Positions 34,884 through 46,779 of a DNA stretch of 64,000 nucleotides are shown here, in pieces. The translations under genes and the position numbers were made by a program. The DNA is from Antedon bifida. Its lineage: Eukaryota; Echinodermata; Crinoidea; Comatulida; Antedonidae. Position 1 is the stretch's first letter. Each line of letters opens with the position of its first letter. The notes beneath the pieces were generated by a model. That model was not told the DNA's origin. It searched no databases and saw only the letters and a program-made list of their open reading frames with translations. The stretch spans positions 28,646,501 to 28,710,500 of the forward strand of contig OY727094.1 of assembly GCA_963402885.1 (NCBI GenBank), read 5' to 3'.

Positions 34884-36053
34884 TGTAGTTGATCTCGCAT
34901 CAACTGTTTAGGGGATCGATGAGGGCGCCACAATTACCCGACGCAGACAGTAGATAATACCACGACAAACCATATACTGTTATGGTAACTTTATTCAAAG
35001 ACTGGCTCTCTCTGTAAGTCTGGTGACTAAACATAAGAAAGGTCTAATTAACATCAGATAACTAGTGTCGTACATCATAAAACACAATAATCATAAAACG
35101 TAAGGTATAAGAACAAGCATTATGCCGTCAGTACAGGAATGTAGTCAAAGCGCATACATTATCTCTATGGTCAACTTGAATCATTATAAACAGTTATAGA
35201 TTAACATTTCAAACAAGCAAATAAACAAATGACTGCGATGCCAGTCCGAGCTACTGTATAAACTTACGAAAACTATGGCGCAACTATCCAATTCTACAAC
35301 TGATCAGTAATCATCAATCAGCTTTCACGACGCAGTACATCTCAAATGTACCAACACTGTAAACAAATGTACAATCTTACCAATAAAATCTTATAACAAA
35401 CATAAGAATACATATCATCATCATAGCATAATTATTATTACTAAACAACTTAATCAGCCTCAAGTAGGCATAACGTTAGGCTTACAAACATCGCCATTAA
35501 CAATCAGATAGTCAAAGGAACATAATAAACGCACTTGAAATATAAAATAATTTGATAGGATAGTTAACATATAAGTACTACAGCAAATCATGTAACCTTA
35601 ATATGATAGAACACTAACGGTAGGCTCCACAACCCACGTAGCAAACTCTCTATCGTACGCTTATGGGCGCAGCCATATTTGTTTACATTCTCAATTTGAC
35701 CTATTGACCTGTGACCTCAACGTCGGTCATAAACACACGCCATAAAGTGAACCACGCACGATCCACAGCGCGCTGAATACATAGGCTTAATTTAAACGTA
35801 ATAAGGGAAGCGTTTCCCTGCGTTAAACTCAATAACGATTACAGTGTAAGGTACTGCAATTAATATACGATAATATTATAATGTATAAAGAAGTCAAACA
35901 TACCAAATATACATCAATCAAGTATAAAATGAGTGGTCGAAAATGCACGTCAAATCCTGTTCACATTCAGGATACCACTGACGCGCGCTAAACATACCAT
36001 GTGACAACACACGAACAATGTCGCCCTCTATAAAGATTTGCAAAGCTCTTACA
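34884..36053 (-). repeat. 5' LTR of the BEL/Pao element
   Basis: 1170 bp; carries the transcription start region for the gag-pol ORF. The sequence directly inside (GTGAGAAAACTCAGC) would hold the primer-binding site; I cannot name the tRNA. Confidence 0.93.
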
Positions 36054-36058
36054 CAGTA

Positions 36059-36965
36059 GTTGTAGCCAAATTCTTAATTAGAAGAGTATATAAATATATT
36101 TTTAACAAGTACTGTAGCCCAATGCTTATTATAAAAGATTATACTAATTTTGTGTACCTTTTTAATAGATCAGTACTACATAACTAGCCCAATGCTTATT
36201 AGAAGAGTATATTAATCATTATTTTGAACAAAGTTTGTGTATTAAATAAATAACTTTTACAATAAAAGTACTGTAACCCAATTCTGATTAAAATAGTATA
36301 TTTAATATTTTTATAATGGAATCTACTATTAACAATAAAATATGTTTAGATGTACATATTACTGACCAAACTCGGTTAAAAGTATTAAAAGTATTTAAAA
36401 TTATTATAATTATTGTGTTTAATATATTTGTTTTCTCTCTCGAAATACTGGATATTACTATGTAAACGTATATGTTAAAGTAAATATTATATTGTAGCCC
36501 TTGCTGCATTAGTGAGAGTTGGATAATTGTATTGACATGGACATAAACATTTATATTAAATAAAAACCATAAAAACGGTATAACGGGAGAACTATGAATT
36601 ATGTATGTATGTAAATTTCTAATTTCTAAAAACAGAACATCTCAAGTTCACTGTCAGTGGCATCGCTCCATTCCGGCCCAGAACTTATATCATCTTCGTT
36701 GGTTTCGCTAACGCTCACAGGTACATCTTCAAAAAGGTTTTTGGGTAATGCCGATTCTGGAAACCAGTTTATTGTAAAAGTTATTTATTTAAAACTTTGT
36801 TCAAAATAATGATTAATATACTCTTTTAATAAGCATTGGACTAGTTATGTAGTACTGATCTATTAAAAAAGGTACAAAAAATTAGTATAATCTTTTATAA
36901 TAAGCATTGGGCTACAGTACTTGTTGAAAATATATTAATATACTCTTCTAATTTGGCTACAACTA
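36059..36965. repeat. Centre of the foldback element: inverted arms and loop
   Basis: 36059-36260 and 36775-36965 are inverted copies of each other (AGCCCAATGCTTATTATAAA and complement). Between them is a ~500-bp loop with a possible terminal exon. Confidence 0.75.
36626..36756 (-). CDS. Possible acidic terminal exon in the foldback loop
   Basis: After acceptor TTTCCAG a phase-1 frame reads SALPKNLFEDVPVSVSETNE then DDISSGPEWSDATDSELEMF-CF and TAG. It is strongly acidic, without domain. It may be the last exon of a lost transposon protein, or an exon taken from the DED family, whose terminal exons also enter in phase 1. Confidence 0.35.
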
Positions 36966-37792
36966 GGCCTACAGTTTTACAGTTACATTATATATAATAT
37001 AATATAACAAAGAAATATTTAAATAAAAAGAAAACTTTGATTAGGTTATTTATTTAATACTACTGGGTTTGGTCAGAATTATGTTTAAATGTTAATAGTA
37101 ATTACCACATTATGTTACAAATTATTACTATACTCTTCTAAAAAGCATTGGGCAACAGATCGTTTTTTTTAATTAAAATTGTATGTGCAGTAGGCCTATT
37201 TCTGTAAAACTACAGCGTTTAGTCAGTAAAATATGTTTTAGGTAGATTCCAACCATACCATACGTTGAAAAGTTTTTATTATTTGGCTTATATAAGTTTT
37301 AAATGAAACTCTTAAACTATTTTTCCCTTTAGAATGGTAATGGTCATTTTATCGTCATTGATGGGATATATTTTCAATTGTTTTGTGTTAGTTCGATTAA
37401 AGTTTATTCAATTAAACATGTTGTTTTGGGTTTTTTTTTGCTGCTGGTGGTATCTACAATATCTAAGGTAGGCTATACTTGGGGTAAATGGGGTCTCTAG
37501 TCGAACTTTAGAGGAGTCTGCCAGGGCCAAGGCAGTGTACAGATAGTCTGTAATAGGTCATTTGGTATTGCTTACAATGTGCTAAATCATATAACATTGG
37601 TTGCTGGTGGTATCTACAATATCTAAGCTGGGCTCATCTAACCGGTGCCGATTTTTTAGCACCTTTCGGAGTCCCCCCGGTCTAGACGCAGCAGGGGGTA
37701 CATTGACTTCAAGTGACCCCCAACACACTTAAATAGTCAGATATTGGTACCTAGCTCATCTAACCAAATGTCTCTGGGCTGCCGGTCTATAG

Positions 37793-38920
37793 CCCACTTA
37801 CCATAGTTACCAGAACTCAACATTATGATAAGCTGATTTATAATCAGATGAATGATTATATTACTTATAAGCATTTAGCATATAAGTACATATTCAATAT
37901 CTCTGAGGTGACTGTAAGAGGGTACATACTTTACAAGGTGATTCTGCCAGCGTTTTTCGATTGCTGATTTAAATCAATTTATGTGAGAGGGAATTCTAAT
38001 ATCTAGAGCCATTCATTGTGTTTTTGATACAAGAACATTTTTACGATAATATCAAATAAAATAATATTGTTTTATGTAATTTAATCTTATTAGTCGCTTT
38101 CATTCGCATTCAAAAACTGTTCTCCGCCACCAACCCGGGTCCGGGAAGGGTGAAAACATAACTTGAAAGCTAAATCAAAACGATAAAGTAAAACAGCCAG
38201 AAAAGTTAGCAGAGCTTTCGGACAACACTAGCCCTTCATCAGTGCAAGTGAGGGAATTTGGATAAAGTCATAGCATATATATATATAAGACATTTTTTCC
38301 GAGGGACATCAAGAGTACCATATTAATTTTAGTAGCCGTTATAAATCACCTAAGCTACCACACTCTTACACACATCTTAATATTATCTATTGTAAATACA
38401 CAACCTCTTGCTACTGTCGTATTTTGTGTGTTTGAATCTGACTGTACCTTTTTAGACAATACTAATAATATTTACACAAAAACGGTTGTTTTTTTGGTAA
38501 AAATGCATAGCAGATATAAAAGGAAATTCGAAATTATACTTACCGTGATACTAATCCAAAATGGCGATAGCAATTTACAGGAAGGTAAATGCGAACAATA
38601 GACGTTCGCGTCAGGTAGGATACTAAATACACGGTCCCCTTTTATTTATAGAACAAGATATTTTCCATTATTCTAAATTAAGCGCTGGAACAAAACGAAA
38701 ACAAACTATTGTTATCAATTTCCAGCACCACTAACCATATTTACCAGAACTCTCATGATTCGTCGATTTCTAACCATGTTTACAACAAATGAATGATTAG
38801 ATTATCTTACTTTACTTTGGTTTACCTTTTGGGTAGAGACTAACATTAGCATAAAAGTCCCTCGTTATTTGTCCAATATATCTGGTGTACAGTATAAGGC
38901 AAGGTGCTTCTGCCATATAG
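37793..38920 (-). repeat. Further copies of the duplicated 5' gene block
   Basis: 37800-38050 continues the block interrupted at 25889 (compare 5080-5340). 38320-38900 is another copy, with donor ATCACG|GTAAGT, the YY1-like CGCCATTTTGG (about 38541-38575) and GACGTTCGCGTCA. There is no start exon between 38320 and the element, so this copy drives no recognisable gene here. Confidence 0.6.
38168..38271 (+). other. Second copy of the KLNQNDKVKQPEKLAEL patch
   Basis: Reads KLNQNDKVKQPEKLAEL-SDNTSPSSVQVREFG then TAA. It matches 28376-28425 at the peptide level and nearly at the base level, although one copy is inside and the other outside the foldback element. Confidence 0.4.
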
Positions 38921-39351
38921 TCCGGCAGCCAAGGGGTTTAACATTGCAATGTTTTCTCGATACCATCAGAATGAAAATTTTTTTACTGGACGGCTGTCAG
39001 CATTGAGCAATTTGCATAATTGGCATAAACAAAATGGCCGCTATTTTCATAAAACATGCTTATATCTCTGGAAATACTGGACGTAGTGAGCGAATTTTGG
39101 TATCAAATTGTTCACAATGTATATGTTTATATTAACTCTTACATATTTTTTTTTGTAAAATTGACCGGAAACCATATTTTTAGCAATTTTGACCTTTGAC
39201 CTTTTTTCGCTATATCTAAGTAACGGCAGGTCGGAGAGAATTAAAACTAGGAGCAAATTGTTCCCAAGATATACATTTATATTCAGTTTAACAGATAATA
39301 TTGCTTAAAAATGACCGGAAGTGTGGTTATTGACCTTTGACATAATTTAAT
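38921..39351. repeat. Diverged tandem repeat interrupted by the LINE
   Basis: Units of ~140 bp share AAATTGTTC, AAAATGACCGGAA and TTGACCTTTGAC (39100, 39250), resuming at 42900-43020 beyond the LINE. Confidence 0.5.
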
Positions 39352-39369
39352 AAGTTTATTCTAAAAAAA

Positions 39370-40250
39370 GAAAAGTGTTTAACTATTGCGAAGAGCAAAA
39401 TGCAGACATAATATTCCTACAGGAAACGCATTTCGATAAAAAGAAAAAATCTATAGATTTGTTGTGGAAAGGCGAAAGCTACCATAGTTTCGGCACAACA
39501 AACAGTAGAGGCGTTTCAATACTGTTTAAAACAAGGTTTGATTTAAAAAACATAACATGTAAATATATTGACGAGGAAGGTAGAATTCTCATACTATGTA
39601 TTATTCATAATAAGACCAACTTTAACCTCGTAAATGTTTATGCTCCAAACAATTACAAGGAAAGAGCAATATTTTTTAAGAAACTTGAAAATAAGATAAA
39701 CACATTATGTGATGTAACTAATGAATACATAATAATAGGAGGTGACATGAATTGCATATTAGATAAAAAGGTAGATCAGAAAAACAGCGTGAATAGCTAC
39801 GATAAATCACCAATAGCATTAAAAAAATGCATGAATAAGTTACATTTAATTGATATATGGAGACAAAGTCATAAAGATAAATCCCAATTTACATGGAGAA
39901 GAAAGGATACGTACAGAAGGTTAGACTTTTGGTGCATATCAAACGCACTTTATAAAAATGGTGACATCATTTCTACAGATATTCGACCTTGTATCTTCTC
40001 TGATCATCAAGCGATATCTTTGAAAATAATAAATGATGAAAAAAAGAGAGGTCCAGGATTTTGGAAACTAAACAATAAGGTCTTAAATGATGAAATATAT
40101 GCGTTAAATGTTATACACATAATTGAAAAGACAAAAAAAAACGAATATAACTTGAAACCGGACAGCTTATGGGAATACCTAAAAGTTAAAATAAAAGAGT
40201 TCTCGTGTAAAGAAAGAAAATTAAAAAAAATTATACTAAAGAAAAGTTGA
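39370..40250 (+). pseudogene. LINE endonuclease segment
   Basis: An apurinic-type endonuclease fold lacking only its first strand: ADIIFLQETHFD, VNVYAPN, IIGGDMNCIL, RLDFWCIS and SDHQAISL, then GPGFWKLN, the usual link to the reverse transcriptase in L1/Tx1 elements. Confidence 0.88.
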
Positions 40251-42680
40251 TAAAAGAAGTTAGCGAACTTACAAAAAAACTTGATTCAACCTACAGCCAA
40301 GAAACTGACTGTCAATTAAAAAATAAAATAGAACAACTTGATGAAATATACACATCTGAAGCCCAAGGAGCCCAAATCCGTTCGAGAATAGAATGGTTTG
40401 AAAAGGGAGAAAAAAATACTAAGTTTTTTCTCGGCCTTGAAAAAAATAATGGAAAAAGAAAACAAATTACTACCCTATTAAAAACTAATGGAAAGTACAC
40501 TACCGACACTAATGAAATTTTAAGAGAACAGGTCAATTTTTACAAAAACTTATATTCCAAAAAAAATATTTCTGTTAATAATATAAATAGCTATCTTGAT
40601 AAATCAAAATCCAAAACACTTTCATTAAATGATAGTATGCAATGTGAAGGTTTACTAGCTATAGATGAATTACAAGTGCTCTTCATAAAATGCACTTGAA
40701 TAAAAGTCCGGGGTGTGATGGACTAAGTGTAGAATTTTACAAGTTTTTTTGGAATCATATAAAAGAAATATTATGTGCATCCTTAAATTATAGCTACAAT
40801 AAAAGTAAACTACCTAAAACACAAAAAAAGGGAATAATAAAATTATTATTTAAAAATGGAAAAAGAGAATTACTAACAAACTGGAGACCAATTACATTGT
40901 TAAATGTTGATTATAAAATTATGGCCCATGCCCTATCGCCCCAATTATTGATTCCGACCAAAAAGGTTATATCAACGGACGATTTGGAGGAGAAAACATA
41001 CGTTTAGTCGAAGACGTTCTTTTCCAGACCAATACATGTAACTTACCCGGAGCAATAGTTTTTCTAGACTTCGCAAAGGCCTTCGATTCATTAGATAAAA
41101 ACTTTATTTTTAAATGCCTCCAAAAGTTTGGCTTTGGAATGTCATTTACAAAATGGATTACATTGTTATATACAGAAACAGAATGTATTATAGAAAATAA
41201 TGGTTGGCTATCTGAAAGTTTTCAGATGGAAAGTGGAGTAAGACAAGGATGTCCACTGTCTGCTCTTTTATTCACACTTGCTGTTGAAATAATGGCTAAT
41301 AATATAAGAGATAATCCTCTATGTAAATGCATTATGTTACCATGTAATATAGATAATGTAAATGAAAGTACTGTTAAAATTTGTCAATTAGCAGATGACA
41401 CCGTCTTATTTACACAAGACGAGACTAGTTTAAAACACTTTTTGAAAGAAATAGAGGTTTTTTGTAATATATCTGGATTAAAATTAAATAAAGAAAAAAC
41501 TAAAGGAATGTGGATTGGTTCCAGCAAAAATAATGAAACAGCATCTTTTAATCTAACATGGACGAAGAATCCAGTTAAATTCTTAGGGATATATGTTGGC
41601 TACAATAAAAGAGTGTGCGAAGAAAAGAACTGGAATGAAAAAATCACTAAACTTGATCAGATATTGCAATTATGGCAAAAAAGAGACCTCTCTTTTTTTG
41701 GAAAAATAATTATTATAAAAACATTTGCAATGTCCAAACTTGTATATAATGCTAGTGTCATAAATGTGCCTAAATATGTATTCCCAAAAGTAGAAAACAC
41801 TTTTATAAAATGCAGTGGAAAAACATTATATTTTAAAAGTTGGATACAAGCAGGGTATAAAACAATAAAAGATATAATAGTTAATCACAGATTAATGACT
41901 CCGACAGAATTGATACCCACCCTTTCAGAGCAACAAAATGGAATAATTGAATATTTTAAGATTGTAAATGCAATTCCCTCAAATTGGAAGAAAATATTTA
42001 TAAACAATGAAAAAGAGAGAGACAAACAAGAAATACAAACAATATATTGTAAAAAGTATAAAAATTCCTTTTATTATAAACACATTATCAACAATATATC
42101 TATTACTCTATTTTGTCAATCGAAATGGGAAACAGAATTTAGAAATGTGAACTTTAAGTGGAATGAAATATGGTTAAAAAAAGTCTATAGCATGAAACAT
42201 GTAACAAAAGTAGCACAATTTAATTTTAAACTGCTACATCGGATTCTGGCATGTAAACAACGAATGAAGATATGGAAAATATCTCATGAAGAAATGTGCG
42301 AACACTGCCAAAACGAAATTGAGACAGACAAGCACATGCTTTTGAAATGTAAAAGTATCCAAAAAGTATGGACAAAATTTAACAACATGATTATAAAATG
42401 CTATACACTTGAAGAAACCGTACATGATTGGCTAGACATTGTCATTGGAACAAAAAGTGAAAATGTCAATGAATTATTATCATTGTTTACTTTTTGTATC
42501 TATAAAACAAATTTTATTAAAACATTAGAAAAGCATTCAAAAATGAGATCAAAAGTCGTCTGGAACTTGTTCCGATTTGAGCTAAAAAATCTTATACAGA
42601 ATCAATATGCTTGTAACATAAACAAGGCAAAACAGAAATGGATTAACGTAAAAAGAAAATTATTAACTTGTATTTCTTAA
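40247..42680 (+). pseudogene. LINE reverse transcriptase segment, frameshifted
   Basis: In three frames: RIEWFEKGEKNTKFFLGLEK (40380), KSPGCDGLSVEFYKFFW (40699), NWRPITLLNVDYKI, VFLDFAKAFDSLD (41060), SGVRQGCPLSALLF (41236), LADDTVLF (41391) and GLKLNKEKTKGMWIG. The C-terminal CEHCQNEIETDKHMLLKC is a zinc-knuckle-like end. The LADD replaces the common YADD. Confidence 0.88.
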
Positions 42681-42866
42681 AATGACATGTAATAATTTTT
42701 AATTGTTTCATTATTATTTTAATTTTTATTTATATATATATATATATTTAAAACTTTATTTTAATGACATTTTATACAATTTCTATATATAACTACAATG
42801 TGTAATATGAAGAATGAAATAAAAGTGGGTTGGCCCCACGAAAGAGAAAAAAAAAAGTTTATTCTA

Positions 42867-43421
42867 TATTATAATAACATAAATTAAAAAATATTTGTCG
42901 TAGGGAGCCAATTTTGGTGTCAAATTGTTCGCAATATATATGTTTATACTTGTCATAGTGCAACGTTTTTTCCAAAAGTGAACGGAACATGCATTTTTTT
43001 TCGTGTATTAACGTTTCACCCGCTTTCTAAATAACGACATGGCGTATAGAGAGTTGAAAATAGGCGCACATCTATATATAAATTATTGTTAATTCTGACA
43101 TAGGCGAGCACAATGCAAAAACTTCGGTACAAATCTCCGCCTTATCTATCTTAGATGTACCGCGAAACGTAGATTTTATAACATTAGTGTTCAGTTCGAC
43201 GCTATTGTTCCATATTTCTATCTTAGGAAGATATTATAAAGAGTTTTTTAACAAAATTTATGATTTCAACAGTATATTTTCAACTCAATTTCAATTCTTC
43301 GCGGTCAAAGTAATTTCTGGGTTCACCTTGCAACAGCCTGGTTTCAACTATTTTCTCTCTTTTATACACAAGGGAGCAGTTAAAATCATTATTTGACCCT
43401 AAAGGTGACTGGAAACAGGCA
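42867..43421. other. No gene; repeat remainder
   Basis: 42880-43020 continues the repeat split by the LINE; the rest is unique with no supported exon. Confidence 0.4.
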
Positions 43422-43476
43422 CTTTCCATCAATCAATACAGTGTCCCAAAGGGACACTGTATTGATTGATGGAAAG
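43422..43476. repeat. Perfect 26-bp palindrome with 3-base loop
   Basis: Arms from CTTTCCATC through ATACAGTGTCCC, loop AAA, then the exact complement. No direct repeats were recognised outside. Confidence 0.95.
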
Positions 43477-45782
43477 AAAAAGAAGGAAGAAAAAACAGAT
43501 ACTGTAGTAGGACTGGAGCTTAAGTTGGCCATTAGTCATAGCCATTTCAGTTTTTTTTTATTTTAGGAACGGACCGCGCGTGTGTGAAGGTACAGTAGTT
43601 AAAAAATAAAAATTATACTGCAAATTAATAAAGATTAAATTAAATATATGCCATAAAAATCGGAATATATTATGGGAAATAGTAGTATAAAATTACATAG
43701 GGAGATTTGATGATAAGACATTTTGTTTAAAATCGAGTGAAATCTCGATAGCTGAGTTTTTGAGTAAGCTGGCAGGAATAACTGTAGGCTATCTGTGTCC
43801 CGTTAGGACCGAGATGTCTGCCCATGTTGCAAACCGTAAAGTCTTCTTTCTTGGGCCCACTCTGTCACGGTAGTTAGTTTCAAAAGATGTTTAAATTAAA
43901 TAATGTATTAATAATTATTAGGATGGTATTTATTTGAATAAACGCCTCTCCAATAAAACATCCGTTTGAATAATAACCCCCCCCCCCCAACCCAACTATC
44001 TAATTGACGTCCATCCACATTTTATAATAACACAATTATACTATTTGTAGTAGAATTCATCGCACTGTTATCTACAATTTACCAAGCATTTGTTATTCTT
44101 TTTTACCACTTTTCATATCTATTAGATAGAGGATTTAATTTGATTATAAATATTACCATATTATTAAAACTAACAAAATTAAAATATATCCCTCGATAAG
44201 CACCTCCCTCAAATGAACTCCGCCTCCCCAAAGGGCCCTACCAAACAATAAACACTATACTTTAAAATGTTAATAATCATCTAAAACACTATGAAACAGA
44301 GTATAGTTTAGTTTTACGAATGTCAAGCATTTTCAATAATCGTAACCGACAGAAAACGTACAAGGAGAACATTTTTATCATTCCAAGAACCATCGTCTAC
44401 ACTTCCTAGAGGGGGAGCGAGCGAAGCGAGCTCACCCTCTAGTAGTTTATAATAATAGATCACTCTAATGGATTATAATGATTGAAAAATAACTTGTGTG
44501 ATTATTGACCTTTGAAATACTGTACAATGTAGCCTATTGATGGATTTTAATTCAAAGCGGTGTGGGGCCGAGGGTAGAGGGAGATTTATTCCATGGACAT
44601 ATCTCTATGAACCCACATTTTCACCCCACATAAAGTATTTCCAATATAGGGTCTCTTGTAGCCCCACATAGAGAACCCCGAAAGGACATTAAGCCCCATA
44701 ATGGAAATATAAGGGGTGACAATGTGGGTTCATATAGACAGGCCCATGGAATAAAGCTGCCTGTGCACTCTCGATCCTTAAGGAACCTATATGGATTTTG
44801 CCTAAAATGAAACAACAGTACAGCAGGTCATCTATTTAGACCCTTCTGCAGTTCTCTACTGTATGTTCAGTTTTTGCCCATGTATCGGATCAATGCATTT
44901 GGCTACATAACGTATTAGAAATATATCGGGTACGGTAACTAAAACTGTGGGTTTCAAGATTAAGCCATGGGAAAGCCTGTCTGTTGTGCACCCTCGATCC
45001 TTAAGGAACCCATATGGATTTGCCAAAATGAACCAAGGGTAACTTCTGGATTCTCTATGAAGGCATGCCCTTTATTGTAGATACATGGATACGTGGATGA
45101 AACTGTTTGTCTTATATGGATTCACCCATATGGGAAAAAGCTACGATTCTTAAGGAACTCATATCGATTTGCCCAAATGAACCTTTTGGGTACTCTTGGC
45201 GTATAAATGGGTCTTGCATCGGATATATATCGATCGAACTGTGGGTCCCTTGCATTGGTCCACCATGTGGGAAAAGTACTCAATAAATCTTGGTTTGGTT
45301 GACACATATTAACACTGTATCCAATAACTTCTGACCATTCTGCTTCACTATTGCTTATCAAATTTTTCTGAAAGACATTGTACTGTATAGTAGTAGTAAT
45401 AGTATCCCCCTTCTACACCTCTTTGAATTATAAACCACTCCGATTGGCTCTTTTGTACAGGATTTCAAAGCAATAGTCACACTTGTATTTTCCAAACAGT
45501 ATAATTGAATAAAAATATCTATTATAAACAATTTGCGCTTAGAAATCTTCGAAAACTTTGTTTATTTCGTGCATTCGCCAAGCGGCCAACAGAGGGCGTA
45601 ACTTGTTTACATCGTTCGCGTTACTAAAAAAATATCCTTTTCGGCAAGGTTTTCAAAATGTTTGCTTATTGCATCTTTATCCCTAGTAGTACTACCCCAT
45701 AGTCTCTCTGAAAATAAAGTTTGGGGGAAAAAGCTTATTTTATTCTTATAAAATGCATGTAAAAGCCGATCAATTTAAGTGT
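43477..45782. repeat. Repeat-rich stretch without genes
   Basis: A poly-C run lies at 43978-43988. An imperfect hairpin occurs at 44406-44443 (CTAGAGGGGGAGC and complement). A degenerate ~150-220-bp repeat shows TTAAGGAACCCATATGGATT-like cores at 44779, 45001 and 45150. Open frames at 44621 and 45122 lie in this repeat and are not believed. Confidence 0.5.
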
Positions 45783-45845
45783 GCCGAATCGTCCCGGGCC
45801 GAATGGTCCCAGGGCCAAATGGTCCCAGGGCCGAATGGTCCCGCT
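45783..45845. repeat. 16-bp tandem repeat (GGCCGAATGGTCCCAG)
   Basis: About four units of GCCGAATGGTCCCAGG type. A related CGAATCGTCCCGGACCGAAT is at 14415 inside the 2.7-kb transposon. Confidence 0.75.
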
Positions 45846-46017
45846 ACCACTCCTTCTCGGTCATAAAAGCACCACCACATCTCTGCCCTAGTGGTCTTTC
45901 ATTTTGATTGAGCCTCAACTAGGCTCTTTTGTTTATTATTATTTATTAGTTATTGGTAGAATTACATAGATTGAATATTGAAGATGAAGGAACCGTTTGT
46001 TTAAAAAAAATAGTTAC

Positions 46018-46065
46018 CTTCCATGTTGTTGAAATCGTTGGCTGTTGTTTAATAAATGCAGTTTA
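46018..46065 (-). CDS. Additional start exon (ATG GAA G), no attached gene body
   Basis: Acceptor TTAATTTCAG; the exon ends CAACAACATGGAAG|GTAACT in phase 1 like the start exons of genes 1 and 2. A 5' block with CGCCATTTTCGCC lies at 46440-46510. The nearest phase-1 exon downstream is at 36756, in the foldback element; the DED exons are 26 kb away. It may be an abandoned or alternative start. Confidence 0.45.
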
Positions 46066-46627
46066 CTGAAATTAATTGTAAAATATATACTATATTAATG
46101 TGACCTACAATAACCTTAAATTTTCAAACATCACTAGACAAAGTAGCCACACATACACATACCTTATAATACACCAGACCTATTATATTTATACTGAGAT
46201 CCTTTTGTGTTTGTGTCTAGATTTACCGGCCCGCTTATTATAACTACCGACGATAACAAAGACATACATAATTCTGCAGAAAAAAATGTAGCCTAGGCAG
46301 GCCTATCCTATTTATCTATTTATCGTTGTACGTATCTTTTTAGTACAAACAAGCTTTTATAATAATAATAATTCACGCAGAAACGGTTATTGTTTGGTAG
46401 AAACACATGATTTATATATAAATTTACATTTATGTAATGCTTACCGTGGAGGTAAAGGTAGCCTATATTCATACCGTGATGTTAACTCCTGGCGAAAATG
46501 GCGATTATATCGATAATATGCTTGAGTGCCATCGTTCTAAAGATACAATACAATAATCTGAACAATAAAGGAAACAATTCGAATCTCGAAACGACAGCCA
46601 GGAATTAGCCTACTGTATACTATATCG

Positions 46628-46750
46628 TATCCGGACAACTACCCTAGACAATCACCCCTGAGACAATTAGGATACCACCCAGGACAACTGCCCTTTTAGG
46701 AAAATTACCCCTCTGCTGGAAAAAAAATACAACCCATCGGACAACTGTCT
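46628..46750. repeat. Degenerate GGACAACTACCC minisatellite
   Basis: Repeating motifs CGGACAACTACCC, AGACAATCACCCC, GGACAACTGCCC and GGACAACTGTC at 10-20-base spacing. Confidence 0.5.
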
Positions 46751-46779
46751 CAGGCCTTAGAAAGTACAACTACACAATA

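Larger units (their letters stand above)
28463..36053 (-). mobile_element. Complete BEL/Pao LTR retrotransposon
   Basis: Two direct LTRs of 1170 bp (28463-29632 and 34884-36053) begin TG and end CA in element orientation, flanked by CAGTA at 28458-28462 and 36054-36058. A polypurine run ACAGGGGGGTG lies next to the 3' LTR (29633-29645). One 1729-residue gag-pol ORF lies between. I found no difference between the LTRs in the lines I compared. Intact frame and alike LTRs indicate a recent insertion. Confidence 0.95.
25890..37789. mobile_element. ~11.9-kb foldback-type transposon (4.3 kb before nested insertions)
   Basis: Ends match in inverted orientation: TAGACAGGCAGCCCAGAGAC on the left and TAGACCGGCAGCCCAGAGAC complemented on the right. 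TAG is duplicated at 25887-25889 and 37790-37792, and the paralogous unfilled site at 5058 (AATAGCCCAC) has one TAG. Inverted homology continues for more than 1 kb per arm, past the BEL insertion, to a ~500-bp centre at 36260-36775. The arms contain shorter repeats (CCCAATGCTTTTTAGAAGAG). The 3-bp duplication and very long repetitive arms do not match one superfamily that I can name. No transposase was identified. Confidence 0.8.
39364..42854 (+). mobile_element. 5'-truncated Tx1/L1-like LINE
   Basis: 3.5 kb with the 12-bp direct repeat AAGTTTATTCTA on both sides (39352-39363, 42855-42866) and a 3' A-rich tail (AAAGAGAAAAAAAAAA). It starts inside the endonuclease domain, so the 5' end is missing. 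ORF2 is broken by frameshifts near 40247, 40690 and 40980 and is dead. Confidence 0.9.
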
